The notes below the pieces were generated by a model, which saw nothing but the letters and a program-made list of their open reading frames with translations, searched no databases and had not been told where the DNA came from. This document shows, piece by piece, positions 31,862-40,519 of a stretch of 64,000 nt of DNA. Every line of letters starts with the position of its first letter. Positions within the stretch are counted from its first letter, which is position 1. A program made the position numbers and the translations under genes. Source of the DNA: an uncultured Lachnospiraceae bacterium (GTDB taxonomy: Bacteria; Bacillota; Clostridia; Lachnospirales; Lachnospiraceae); contig CAJTSH010000001.1 of the NCBI GenBank assembly GCA_910578885.1, positions 62,001 through 126,000 of the forward strand. The letters are read 5' to 3'.

Positions 31862-33919
31862 TTATCGAATAGTCTGATATTTTCCATACAAGAGGCGGAC
31901 AGAATTCAGAATGCAAATCATTGCCACTCCGGTATCTGCGAATACTGCCCACCACATATTTGCGAATCCCGCAAGCCCAAGCACCATGACAAGAAGTTTC
32001 ACCACAAGCGCAAATACCACATTTTCCCTCGCCACCAGACTGGTCTTAAGCGAAAGTTCAACCGCCTGAGCAACCGCCTTCATGCCGGAATTTAAGAATA
32101 CCACATCTGCAGCTTCTACCGCCGCATCCGCACCGCTTCCCATTGCGGCTCCTACGTCAGCTCCCGCAAGCACTGGCGCATCATTGATTCCGTCACCCAC
32201 GAACATGACCCTCCCGTTTTCTTTCCGTATCTGATTTAAGCTGTTCAATTTCTCTTCCGGAAGCAGCTTTGCATGTACCATGTCGATTCCAAGCTCATCC
32301 GCTACGTGCTTTGCATTCCTTTCAGAGTCGCCGGTCAGCATTGCCGTCCTGATTCCAAGCCGTTTCAGGTATTTCATAGTGTCATGCGCATCTTCCTTGA
32401 CCGTATCTGCAATCAGAATCCTGCCGAGATACACGCCGTTGAAAGCCGCAAATACTTCTGTCCCGTAATACTCTTCCTTTAACTGCGGAATATCTACCTG
32501 ATGTTCTGTCAGAAGAAGCCTGTTTCCACAAAGGACTTCACCTGCCTCACCTTTTACAATTAGTCCTTTTCCCGCTATTTCCTGTACGGATTCCGGCGCT
32601 TTTAGTTCCATCCCTTTTTCTTTCGCTGCATTTACAATGCTGACTGCAATCGGATGTGTGGAATTCATTTCAGCCTCTGCACACAGCCGCAGCAATTCAT
32701 CCTTTGAAATTTCTTTCGTTGTAAGGCAGTCCTGTACGACAAAATTCCCCTTGGTAATTGTACCTGTTTTATCCATGACCACCGTCTTCACCTTGCCAAG
32801 AGCTTCAATAGCAGATCCTCCCTTGAACAGCACGCCCAGTTTTGAGCCTGCTCCAATAGAAGAAAAGAAGGCAAGCGGAACGCTTAACACCAATGCACAC
32901 GGACAGCTGATTACCAGAAAGGTCAATGCTGTGTAAATCCAATGATACCATTCTCCGGTGATAAGAGACGGGATGATTGCAGTTGCCAGCGCAAGAATTA
33001 CCACGAACGGAGTATACACCCGTGCAAATCTTGTAATAAACTTTTCCATGACCGGTTTGTGATTTGCCGCATGCTCTACCGATTCCAATATTTTTGTTAC
33101 CATAGATGTCTCTAAGGTATTGGTTATCTCCAGCTTCAACAGTCCGCTGACATTGACACAGCCGGAAAGTACCGCAGTCCCCTCAGAAGCTCCCACCGGC
33201 ACCGGTTCCCCTGTTACCGGCGAGGTATCGATACGGCTCTCTCCTTCCACTACAATTCCATCCAGCGGAATCCGCTCTCCCGGACGCACCAGCATCCATT
33301 CGCCAACCTTTGCCTCTGCTGCCGGAACTTCTTTCTTATCCTCTCCGTTTACCAGCGTTACCGTCTCCGGGCGCATGTCTATGGCATCCATAATCTGCCC
33401 CCGGCTCTTTTCCACCGCTTTATCCTCAAACCACTCGCCAATCCGGTAAAACAGCATAACGCCGACCGCCTCCGGATATTCCTGAATCGCAAACGCTCCA
33501 ATCGTCGCAATGCTCATCAAAAAATTCTCATCAAAGATATCCCCCCGCAAAATTCCCTTCACAGATTTCAGAATAATTTCTCCTCCTAAAATCAAATAGG
33601 CAATCACATACAATATAATAGAAGGAATGGTCAGTTCCAGAAAATGCCCTGTCATCATTCCGGCTGCAAAAATTACCGTTCCGGTTACAATCAACGGAAG
33701 CTCATTCTTTTCTTCCTCCTCATGTCTGATTGCCAGATTCTCACCGCAATGGCAGCCTTCGGAATGACAGCCGCAATCCTCGTCGCGGCGGTGATGATGG
33801 TCTTCACGATGGTCATGCCCACAGCCGCAGTGCTTCTCCTGATGATGTTGGTGTTCGTGCTCATGTTCATGCCCGCACTCACAATGTTCGTTATGATGAT
33901 GCCCATGCTCTTTACTCAT
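31862..33919 (-). CDS. P1B-type heavy-metal ATPase (Zn/Cd/Pb exporter type)
   Basis: 685 residues. ATP-driven efflux of divalent soft metals across the membrane. The first 60 residues are a His/Cys-rich tail, probably metal-binding, in place of the usual GMxCxxC domain. Membrane helices follow with the SCPCALVLS metal motif (CPC 339-341), the TGEPVP actuator motif, phosphorylation site DKTGT (383-387), the HP locus (NSTHPIA) and GDGINDAP. CPC with the ZntA/CadA-like context suggests Zn, Cd or Pb. It is monocistronic with its own operator-promoter, and interrupts the usual divIC-spoIIE order. No ArsR-type repressor gene is adjacent. Confidence 0.93.
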   Translation of the reverse strand: MSKEHGHHHNEHCECGHEHEHEHQHHQEKHCGCGHDHREDHHHRRDEDCGCHSEGCHCGENLAIRHEEEEKNELPLIVTGTVIFAAGMMTGHFLELTIPSIILYVIAYLILGGEIILKSVKGILRGDIFDENFLMSIATIGAFAIQEYPEAVGVMLFYRIGEWFEDKAVEKSRGQIMDAIDMRPETVTLVNGEDKKEVPAAEAKVGEWMLVRPGERIPLDGIVVEGESRIDTSPVTGEPVPVGASEGTAVLSGCVNVSGLLKLEITNTLETSMVTKILESVEHAANHKPVMEKFITRFARVYTPFVVILALATAIIPSLITGEWYHWIYTALTFLVISCPCALVLSVPLAFFSSIGAGSKLGVLFKGGSAIEALGKVKTVVMDKTGTITKGNFVVQDCLTTKEISKDELLRLCAEAEMNSTHPIAVSIVNAAKEKGMELKAPESVQEIAGKGLIVKGEAGEVLCGNRLLLTEHQVDIPQLKEEYYGTEVFAAFNGVYLGRILIADTVKEDAHDTMKYLKRLGIRTAMLTGDSERNAKHVADELGIDMVHAKLLPEEKLNSLNQIRKENGRVMFVGDGINDAPVLAGADVGAAMGSGADAAVEAADVVFLNSGMKAVAQAVELSLKTSLVARENVVFALVVKLLVMVLGLAGFANMWWAVFADTGVAMICILNSVRLLYGKYQTIR

Positions 33920-33983
33920 AGCAAATCCTCCTGCTCTCTATTATAATCTTCTGCACTTCCTCTATTTTAATTCAATGCATTAC

Positions 33984-34034
33984 ATGAACGTTCTTTCATA
34001 TGAATATATAATCATGTATCCATGCATTTGTCAA
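33984..34034 (-). promoter_or_regulatory. Promoter and candidate ArsR/SmtB-type operator of the metal ATPase
   Basis: Minus strand: -35 TTGACA (34034-34029), 17-bp spacer, -10 TTATAT (34011-34006). Overlapping and just downstream are TTCATATGAA (33995-34004) and ATGAA-N6-TTCAT (33984-33999), the kind of AT-rich palindrome bound by metal-sensing ArsR-family repressors. Confidence 0.65.
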
Positions 34035-34040
34035 GAAAAA

Positions 34041-34076
34041 ATTCCAAACAAAATGCACCTCCCAACCGGAGATGCA
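34041..34076 (-). terminator. Terminator after divIC
   Basis: Minus strand: TGCATCTCC pairs with GGAGGTGCA (one mismatch) then TTTTGTTTGG, 15 bp after the divIC stop. Confidence 0.65.
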
Positions 34077-34091
34077 CCTTTCGCCCTCTTA

Positions 34092-34397
34092 TTATTCCTT
34101 TTTTTCCTTAAATACAATCTCATTCTTATAGACCAATCCAAGCTTAGCCTTTGCCACATCTTCAATATAATCCTGAGACTGCGTATATTTCTCGTACTCC
34201 TCCAAATCTGCCTGACGTTCCGTTTCCGCCTCTAACTGCTCCGTCAGCCGCTTTTCCTTCGCAATGTAATCCTGATTCTTCTCATAAACCCTCACAATCT
34301 GAACAGACATTACTGCCAGCAATGTCAAGACAATACATGTGACGCAGAGTCTTCCTGCCCGGTTGCTTTTTTGGTATTTTCTGCTTCTTCTGCTCAT
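34092..34397 (-). CDS. divIC: Septum formation initiator, DivIC/FtsB-like
   Basis: 101 residues from the ATG at 34397 (AGGGAAAG upstream; an in-frame start 18 codons earlier lacks a site). A short basic N-terminus, one membrane segment (VTCIVLTLLAVMSVQIV) and a coiled coil (EKRLTEQLEAETERQADLEE) are followed by the C-terminal YIEDVAKAKLGLVYKNEIVF block of DivIC/FtsB. It links the divisome FtsL/FtsQ complex at the septum. It follows yabQ as in other spore formers. Confidence 0.88.
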   Translation of the reverse strand: MSRRSRKYQKSNRAGRLCVTCIVLTLLAVMSVQIVRVYEKNQDYIAKEKRLTEQLEAETERQADLEEYEKYTQSQDYIEDVAKAKLGLVYKNEIVFKEKKE

Positions 34398-34467
34398 ATC
34401 TTTCCCTGCTTCCCAATCTATACCCGCATCCAATATCGGATATACTGACACCGGCTCATTCCGGAAT

Positions 34468-34944
34468 TTAATGTTTATATAAAATCATTTTACCCGCTTT
34501 ATATAATTTTTTCAATAACTTTTTCATTCTTTTCCATAACCGCCCCGCTTTGCGATGGCAGAAAGCTGCTGGTCTTTTTAGTATTTTCCTTGCCAGACGC
34601 AGCGGAAACGATACAATCCGAATGAGCTTTTTCACCAGCCATACCACACCTTTGATTACCCGCGGACTGATAAAATGATTGTAAAAAATCATGCCCAGTA
34701 CAATAGCGCCTATCGCAAATCCGCGAATTAATCCGTCATTTTTCTGATAAAGCATGGCAAAAATAAAAACAGCGCAGGTCGGCCAATAGAAGATATCCTC
34801 TATTGCAATCCAAATAGTTCCATGAGGAAGCAGTCTCCTCAACACCCGAAGCACGTCATACAGAAATACCAGCAGACAGCCAGAAAGTATTGATACCGCA
34901 AAAAAATCCGCCTCCTGCAAAATGCTTTCGCTGACACTCATCAT
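34468..34944 (-). CDS. yabQ: Spore cortex biosynthesis protein YabQ
   Basis: 158 residues. Integral membrane protein with several helices (FAVSILSGCLLVFLYDVLRVLRR, then IWIAIEDIFYWPTCAVFIFAML and FAIGAIVLGMIFYNHFIS), which is the YabQ pattern, then a basic tail. YabQ localises to the outer forespore membrane and is needed for cortex formation. Its start overlaps the yabP stop by 4 bp, supporting coupled translation. Confidence 0.88.
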   Translation of the reverse strand: MMSVSESILQEADFFAVSILSGCLLVFLYDVLRVLRRLLPHGTIWIAIEDIFYWPTCAVFIFAMLYQKNDGLIRGFAIGAIVLGMIFYNHFISPRVIKGVVWLVKKLIRIVSFPLRLARKILKRPAAFCHRKAGRLWKRMKKLLKKLYKAGKMILYKH

Positions 34945-35225
34945 TTAAACAGCCTTCCCAACAACGATTCTGCCGATTTCGAATAGCTTTTCACCTCCGA
35001 ATAAGTCAGGCTGTCGATTCTGCCTGCCACGTCAATTTCGCCTTGTTCTAAACTCAGTCTGTTTACATGAAGGTCGCTCCCCTTGATCAAAAGCATCCCC
35101 TGCTCTGTCTCCAAAAGAATTTCTCCCACGTCAAAGGAGAGCACATCTATGACACCACTGAAATTACCTGTTTTACGGTTTGACAAAAGCACCTTATGTG
35201 CCTTTACCGGCTTATTTTCTTCCAT
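34941..35225 (-). CDS. yabP: Sporulation protein YabP
   Basis: 94 residues with the YabP/YqfC fold: HKVLLSNRKTGNFSGVIDVLSFDVGEILLETEQGMLLIKG then LHVNRLSLEQGEIDVAGRIDSLTYSE. Needed with YabQ for spore cortex assembly. The ribosome binding site TTAGGAGG can pair with an upstream complementary block (see 35229-35290), so translation may be controlled. Overlaps yabQ by 4 bp. Confidence 0.9.
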   Translation of the reverse strand: MEENKPVKAHKVLLSNRKTGNFSGVIDVLSFDVGEILLETEQGMLLIKGSDLHVNRLSLEQGEIDVAGRIDSLTYSEVKSYSKSAESLLGRLFK

Positions 35226-35228
35226 AAC

Positions 35229-35290
35229 AAAAGCCTCCTAATCACTTCAAAAGTAACGTTCGTCCTTCTTAAAGTATATTAGGAGGCTTT
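35229..35290 (-). promoter_or_regulatory. Hairpin covering the yabP ribosome binding site
   Basis: AAAGCCTCCTAAT (35290-35278) and ATTAGGAGGCTTT (35242-35230) are 13-bp exact complements. The second arm contains the yabP Shine-Dalgarno sequence. The fold could block translation of yabP-yabQ from read-through transcripts or act as a weak terminator (TTTTG follows). Confidence 0.6.
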
Positions 35291-35298
35291 CGATTATA

Positions 35299-35538
35299 TT
35301 ACAGATACCGGAACAAATCCTTTGCCTCTTCCTTTTTCGTGGTATCCTGCAAATCCAATACTTCTACCTTCACAGTCTTGGTCCCAAATAGAATCTCTAT
35401 GACATCGCCCACCTTGACATTCAGCGATGCCTTTGCAGGTTTCCCGTTGACCATGACTCTGCCCGCATCACAAGCCTCGTTGGCAACAGTACGCCGCTTG
35501 ATCAATCTGGATACTTTTAAAAATTTATCTAGTCTCAT
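35299..35538 (-). CDS. rqcP: S4-domain RNA-binding protein RqcP (YlmH/Hsp15-like)
   Basis: 79 residues. The S4 motif is RLDKFLKVSRLIKRRTVANEACDAGRVMVNGKPAKASLNVKVGDVIEI. RqcP (formerly YabO) binds 50S-peptidyl-tRNA and works with RqcH in adding alanine tails to stalled nascent chains. It lies between hup and yabP, the standard position. This is a ribosome-rescue function, but in the housekeeping block, not the RNA-repair island. Confidence 0.92.
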   Translation of the reverse strand: MRLDKFLKVSRLIKRRTVANEACDAGRVMVNGKPAKASLNVKVGDVIEILFGTKTVKVEVLDLQDTTKKEEAKDLFRYL

Positions 35539-35634
35539 CTATACCTAGCCTCCAAAAGAACCAAAAAGGGTGCAGCAAAAACAGAACAAATGCTTTCTAT
35601 TCTCACTACACCCCGAATCTCTACATGAATCTAA

Positions 35635-35910
35635 TTATGCGTTAATCATATCTTTTAAAGCTTTACCTGCTTTGAACTTAGGAGCTTTAGAAGCCGGAAT
35701 TGTCATTTCAGCGCCGGTCTGAGGATTTCTGCCTGTTCTAGCCTGTCTCTCAGAAACTTCGAATGTACCAAATCCAACCAACTGAATCTTCTCGCCTTTC
35801 TTTAGCTCTTCGGCAACTACATCTGTAAATGCTTTTAAAGCTGCCTCGGCGTCTTTTTTGGACAATTCTGTTCTCTCAGCCATAGCTGCTACTAATTCTG
35901 TTTTGTTCAT
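35635..35910 (-). CDS. hup: DNA-binding protein HU
   Basis: 91 residues, full length. Begins MNKTELVAAMAERTELSKKDAE and contains VGFGTFEVSERQARTGRNPQTG, the beta-arm consensus of HU. Nucleoid-associated histone-like protein. It has a strong consensus promoter (35983-36011) and AGGAGG before the ATG, as expected for high expression. Confidence 0.96.
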   Translation of the reverse strand: MNKTELVAAMAERTELSKKDAEAALKAFTDVVAEELKKGEKIQLVGFGTFEVSERQARTGRNPQTGAEMTIPASKAPKFKAGKALKDMINA

Positions 35911-35982
35911 GTTAAAATTCCTCCTCTGGATATTTATAATTCTTCTTGAGGTCTACACTCTCCAAGATTACCTACGAATATA

Positions 35983-36011
35983 TTTATACTTGTTTTCACC
36001 CTATTTGTCAA
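35983..36011 (-). promoter_or_regulatory. SigA-type promoter of hup
   Basis: Minus strand: -35 TTGACA (36011-36006), 17-bp spacer, -10 TATAAA (35988-35983), about 70 bp before the start codon. Confidence 0.8.
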
Positions 36012-36027
36012 GGAGATTTGGGGAAAC

Positions 36028-37761
36028 TTAAATCATACCGTGAATTTTATCCAAAACAGCTTTTCCCAGTCCTTCGTACTTCTTCTCGGCGTCTTCCATA
36101 GACGTACCTTTCACACCGATATAGAATTTTACCTTAGGCTCTGTCCCGGACGGTCTTACGCATACCCATGCCTCATCCTCCAGCTCATAATAGAGTACAT
36201 TGGATTTCGGAAGTCCGGTCGGCTCTGTCTCTTTGGTAGACAGGTCTGTAATCGTATCGTTTGCATAATCGCGCACCTTACATACCTTGTAACCTCCGAT
36301 TTCGGTCAGCGTCTCTTTTCTCAAAGTCTCCATAATCTCTTTGATCTTTGCAAGACCTTCAATGCCTTTTAAGGTAATGGATTCTACATGGTCTTTATAG
36401 TATCCATATTTCTCATACATTGCAATCATGGCATCCCACAATGTCATATTCTTTGTTTTGTAATATGCCGCAGCTTCGCAAAGCGCCATAGATGCAACGA
36501 TTGCATCCTTATCTCTTGCATAGGTTCCGGTCAGACAGCCGTAGCTTTCTTCCATTCCAAAGAGATACGTACCTTTTCCGGTATTCTCAAATTCCAGAAT
36601 CTTCTGTCCGATAAACTTAAATCCTGTTAAAACCTCAATCAACTGGATACCATAGTATTTCGCAATTGCATCAGCCATATTCGTAGATACAATAGATTTT
36701 ATAAATGCTCCGTCAGCCGGAAGTCCTCCGTTCTCTTTCTTCTGTCCGATAACATAATCGCCGATTAAGCAGCCGGACATATTTCCGGTCAGTGAATGAT
36801 AACCGCCCGTCTTTGAATCCTTCACATATACGCCCAATCTATCCGCATCCGGGTCTGTTGCAAGAATCAAATCTGCGTCAACCTTTTTGCCAAGTTCTAA
36901 ACCGAGTGCAAACGCTTCCTCTGCTTCCGGATTCGGATAACTTACCGTCGGGAAATTACCATCCGGCAGCTCCTGCTCCGGTACAACATAGACATTTTCA
37001 AATCCCAGCTCCTTTAAAACGCGGCGCACCGGAATATTTCCGGTTCCATGAAGCGGTGTATAAACAATTTTTAAATCCTTGCCAACCGCATCAATGGCAT
37101 CCTGATGTACCACTGTCTTTTTCAGCTCTGCAATATATGGATCGTCAATATTTGCTCCGATTGTCTCATACAGCCCGGTCGCCTTCGCCTCTTCCAACGC
37201 CATCGTCTTTACCGTATTATAGTCCGTTACTTTTTTTACCTCGTCCATAATACCGGTATCATGCGGCGGCGTAATCTGTGCGCCGTCCTCCCAGTATACC
37301 TTGTACCCGTTATATTCCGGCGGATTATGGCTCGCCGTAATATTGATTCCGGCAATACAGTTCAAATATCTGACAGCATAGGATAATTCCGGCGTCGGTC
37401 TTAAACTTTCAAATACATAAGCCTTAATACCGTTTGCAGCAAGGCAGAGTGCAGCTTCATCTGCAAATTCCGGCGACATATGTCTGGAATCATAGGCAAT
37501 GGCTACCCCGCGTTTTTCCCCGCCTACTTTTAAAATGTAATTTGCCAGTCCCTGAGTTGCTTTCCGCACCGTATAGATGTTCATACGGTTTGTACCTGCG
37601 CCAATTACTCCGCGGAGCCCCGCCGTACCAAACTCTAAATCCTGATAGAAACGGTCCTCAATTTCTTTCTCGTCACCGGCGATTGCCGTAAGCTCCGCCT
37701 TGGTAGCTTCGTCAAAGTAATCATTGGCAAGCCATAAGTCATACATCTGTCTGTAACTCAT
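36028..37761 (-). CDS. Phosphoglucomutase/phosphomannomutase family protein
   Basis: 577 residues, the long PgcA-like class. Interconverts hexose 1- and 6-phosphates through a phosphoserine. The catalytic Ser lies in ITASHNPPEYNGYKVYW near 143, the Mg2+ loop is ATDPDADRLGV near 302, the sugar-binding loop is GMEESYGCL near 401 and the phosphate-binding loop is RPSGTEPKVKFYI near the C-terminus. It is probably alpha-phosphoglucomutase linking glycogen/UDP-glucose with glycolysis, which would serve the two GH13 enzymes in this window. Monocistronic. Confidence 0.93.
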   Translation of the reverse strand: MSYRQMYDLWLANDYFDEATKAELTAIAGDEKEIEDRFYQDLEFGTAGLRGVIGAGTNRMNIYTVRKATQGLANYILKVGGEKRGVAIAYDSRHMSPEFADEAALCLAANGIKAYVFESLRPTPELSYAVRYLNCIAGINITASHNPPEYNGYKVYWEDGAQITPPHDTGIMDEVKKVTDYNTVKTMALEEAKATGLYETIGANIDDPYIAELKKTVVHQDAIDAVGKDLKIVYTPLHGTGNIPVRRVLKELGFENVYVVPEQELPDGNFPTVSYPNPEAEEAFALGLELGKKVDADLILATDPDADRLGVYVKDSKTGGYHSLTGNMSGCLIGDYVIGQKKENGGLPADGAFIKSIVSTNMADAIAKYYGIQLIEVLTGFKFIGQKILEFENTGKGTYLFGMEESYGCLTGTYARDKDAIVASMALCEAAAYYKTKNMTLWDAMIAMYEKYGYYKDHVESITLKGIEGLAKIKEIMETLRKETLTEIGGYKVCKVRDYANDTITDLSTKETEPTGLPKSNVLYYELEDEAWVCVRPSGTEPKVKFYIGVKGTSMEDAEKKYEGLGKAVLDKIHGMI

Positions 37762-37811
37762 TTCTCTTCCTCCTATAATGAAATATACATATGTGCAATC
37801 TTTTCCAGACT

Positions 37812-39308
37812 TTAATCTGAACCAGATGAACCACCCGTCAATGTGTCTAAAATTTCGGATAACGTCTTTATAAAATCATTGTTCGTATTACCCGTTTTCG
37901 TCTCTGTGGACTCCTTCTCCTCGGAGGATTTCTCGGTAGACGACTTCTCCGTTGAATCATTCTTCTTGCTTCCGGCATCTGAACCCGCTGTACTTCCGGC
38001 CTTGGAACCTGCTTGAGAGCCGGCTTGTGAACCTGCTAGGGAACCTGCCTGTGAACCTGCTTGGGAGCCCGCCTGTGAACCTGCTTTTTCCGTCTCGGTG
38101 GAGTTCTCCTCTTGTTGTGTATTTTCCTTCTCTGTATCTTTACTCGGCTTCTCGGTACTCTTATTGTCAGAGCCGCTGTTTTCCGACGACGTATCCTTCT
38201 CTGTGGCGGTCTCTTTCTCTGTAGAAGTGTCATCCCTGGCAGGCGTGCTTCCGTCCGAGGTCATAGCAACTTTTATTGTTGCCTCTTTAGAATTCACATA
38301 AAGGCGGCGGGACCATGTCTCATATCCCTCTGCAACGATTTCCAATCTATGAATTCCATACTTAATCTGCTGCGGCTCATTATAGTCAATGATTTCTCCA
38401 TCCAGCGTCATGACTGCATTTTCCACACCCACTTCAAATGTCACCGTACAGAACTTCGGACCTTCTCCCTTCAGTTCATCTAAATCAACCACCGTTTCCT
38501 CGCCGCGTTCAACGGTAATTTCCTTGCTGTCCCCATATCCGTCATTTGCAACCGATAGGACGTAATCGCCTTCCGCTACCTCTATCTGCATGTCCTTTGT
38601 CACTTGGAAATACATCTTGCTGCTCAGACTCATCCAGCCGCCCTCAAATAAATCAGTATTGGTCAGCCGTATCGTTCCATGCCCTGATGTAACGGATATG
38701 GTCATTATTTTTCGTCCGATTCCCTGCACTCTCAGAATATCATTCTCACCAAGCTCCTTTATGGATATCATCTTATCATCTGAAAACACATGAAGATCGT
38801 CCTCATAATAGTATTTTGTATCTGCAATCCGCATGATATTTTCATCCGGCTCTACCGAATACCGTTTAATATCTTCGTATATCCAGGCTTCATCGCTGAC
38901 CTGCACCGTCCGAAGCTCTCCGGTCTTCCGATAGACCTCAAGCTGGACGATCCTTCCCGGAACCATCTGGGAAGATGATGTGATTTTTCCATATTTATCC
39001 ATAAAATAAGTGGCGTCGTTATACGTGTAGTCTTCCTGCCTGTTCTTCTTCCAGTCATACAGGCGAAGGGTATTATTTTTGGTATTCATGCTGATTACCG
39101 CATATAATTCCTCCGCCACCTGCCGGCTGTCTTCCTCTTGGCTTTCTGTATCTTCCAAATCATCTGCAAAATTCATCTCATCTGCCATTAGTCCGGTCTG
39201 ACCGCTGGTTGAAACTCTGGTGCCATCTGTGCCGCCACAGGAAATCAAAAATGCCGCACTCAGTAAAATGAGCAGCAGAAACGTAAATCTTTTTTGTATA
39301 TTCATCAT
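37812..39308 (-). CDS. PEGA-domain lipoprotein with AGSQ tandem repeats
   Basis: 498 residues. N-terminal lipoprotein signal with lipobox LISC (Cys24). The middle has beta-rich segments ending in PEGA-like modules (DYVLSVANDGYGDSKEITVERGEET and YGIHRLEIVAEGYETWSRRLYV, about 250-355). The C-terminal 140 residues are Ser/Thr/Glu/Lys-rich and contain about ten AGSx tetrapeptides in a row, from 12-bp DNA repeats at roughly 37975-38090. It is probably anchored to the membrane outer face with a long flexible wall-spanning tail. Function unknown. Repeat number is likely to vary between strains. Confidence 0.75.
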   Translation of the reverse strand: MMNIQKRFTFLLLILLSAAFLISCGGTDGTRVSTSGQTGLMADEMNFADDLEDTESQEEDSRQVAEELYAVISMNTKNNTLRLYDWKKNRQEDYTYNDATYFMDKYGKITSSSQMVPGRIVQLEVYRKTGELRTVQVSDEAWIYEDIKRYSVEPDENIMRIADTKYYYEDDLHVFSDDKMISIKELGENDILRVQGIGRKIMTISVTSGHGTIRLTNTDLFEGGWMSLSSKMYFQVTKDMQIEVAEGDYVLSVANDGYGDSKEITVERGEETVVDLDELKGEGPKFCTVTFEVGVENAVMTLDGEIIDYNEPQQIKYGIHRLEIVAEGYETWSRRLYVNSKEATIKVAMTSDGSTPARDDTSTEKETATEKDTSSENSGSDNKSTEKPSKDTEKENTQQEENSTETEKAGSQAGSQAGSQAGSLAGSQAGSQAGSKAGSTAGSDAGSKKNDSTEKSSTEKSSEEKESTETKTGNTNNDFIKTLSEILDTLTGGSSGSD

Positions 39309-39352
39309 TTTTCACCTTGTTATGTGTAATCACACTATACTGTTGTAAATAT

Positions 39353-39459
39353 GGTATAAAGTCATAAGACATTATACCATGTGCTCATTATTCGCACACG
39401 GCTTTGCCTCTGGCAAACCATGCCCATTCGGGCGGTATAATGTCTGATGACATTATACC
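39353..39459. repeat. Two copies of a palindrome GGTATAATGTC/GACATTATACC
   Basis: The copy at 39434-39459 is perfect (11-bp arms, 4-bp loop TGAT). The copy at 39353-39378 has one mismatch and loop ATAA. They are 81 bp apart between the CotS-like gene end and the PEGA lipoprotein start. Both arms contain TATAAT-like words, so they could be operators, bidirectional promoters or RNA hairpins. Confidence 0.7.
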
Positions 39460-39469
39460 ATACCCCCAC

Positions 39470-40519
39470 CTATTTTACAAAAGAAAAAAGCATATTTAGG
39501 AAGTGTTCCCGCTGTTCTTCCTGCTCTATGACCTTATTTAATTTCTCAATATTCCTGCCGGATATCCATGCCTTGTTGGAATTATAGTAATGATTGGCTA
39601 TTTTCCAAAATTTTTCCGGATAGCTGAGGCGGATATAGAGCTGCTCCCATTCCTGACGGGCAAGCGTCCTCTCTTTTTCATAGGCATGTATCATATCCAC
39701 GGCAAGCTCAAGATTCCAATTATATTTTTCCATAATCTTCCTCAGGAAATTTGCCAGATCCCGCATCTGCACGTCATAGACTGAAGCTTCAAAATTGGTT
39801 ATCCACACGTTGTCTTTGACAAATAAAACGTTATGCTGGTTAAAGTCGCCATGGCATATACCTTCCATCTGACTCCATGCCATGCCCTGCACTTCTTCCA
39901 TCTGCTTATGTAATTTTTCAGTCACCTTCTGCGCCTTTTCCAAGAATGCCGCATGACTTCTCCAGAATATCATTTCGAATTCATTTTTGCTCTTTTTTCC
40001 CCGAACATAATTGCGGACTTTTTTTAATTCCCGATTATGCTTTTCATATTCCAATACCAGCATATCCGGCGATACCCGCATCCCTTCCGGTATTTCTCCC
40101 TCATATCCATTCATGCAGTTATGGAAACGGGCAAGCGCGCCCATCGAAGCAAGGACGTCTTCCCGATTCTTCGTTTCACATTCCCTGCCTTCTATGTAAT
40201 CTCTGGCATAGTAAGTCGTTCCGTCTATATCCGCAGCTAAGACCTTATCATCCTTTGTTCGGATTATGCTGTCTGCCGGAACTCCCTTGGCTTTTACCTC
40301 CTGCAAAAACAGACACAACGCCTCTGCCCGTATCTCGGAGGCATCATATGCCTTTATAATTTTCTTTCCGTTTTCCGTTATACAAATATACGCTCCCCTG
40401 CCTTTTAAAACATCTGATACCTCAAATGCATACTGCTCCAAGAGCTGTCCCGACAAATTATACACAAAAACCCCTCCATATGAATCATTCACAGAAAACT
40501 TCCTGCGTCTTTCTATCAT
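39470..40519 (-). CDS. CotS-family spore coat/kinase-like protein
   Basis: 349 residues of the CotS/YutH/YtaA family, which have an aminoglycoside-phosphotransferase-like kinase fold. The catalytic-loop equivalent is GICHGDFNQHNVLF near 216, followed by VWITNFEASVYDVQMRDLANFLRK, where the usual DFE/DFD metal motif reads NFE. That weakens a case for active phosphotransfer. It begins within the cca stop (4-bp overlap). Probably a spore coat or morphogenesis protein; exact role unknown. Confidence 0.82.
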   Translation of the reverse strand: MIERRRKFSVNDSYGGVFVYNLSGQLLEQYAFEVSDVLKGRGAYICITENGKKIIKAYDASEIRAEALCLFLQEVKAKGVPADSIIRTKDDKVLAADIDGTTYYARDYIEGRECETKNREDVLASMGALARFHNCMNGYEGEIPEGMRVSPDMLVLEYEKHNRELKKVRNYVRGKKSKNEFEMIFWRSHAAFLEKAQKVTEKLHKQMEEVQGMAWSQMEGICHGDFNQHNVLFVKDNVWITNFEASVYDVQMRDLANFLRKIMEKYNWNLELAVDMIHAYEKERTLARQEWEQLYIRLSYPEKFWKIANHYYNSNKAWISGRNIEKLNKVIEQEEQREHFLNMLFSFVK

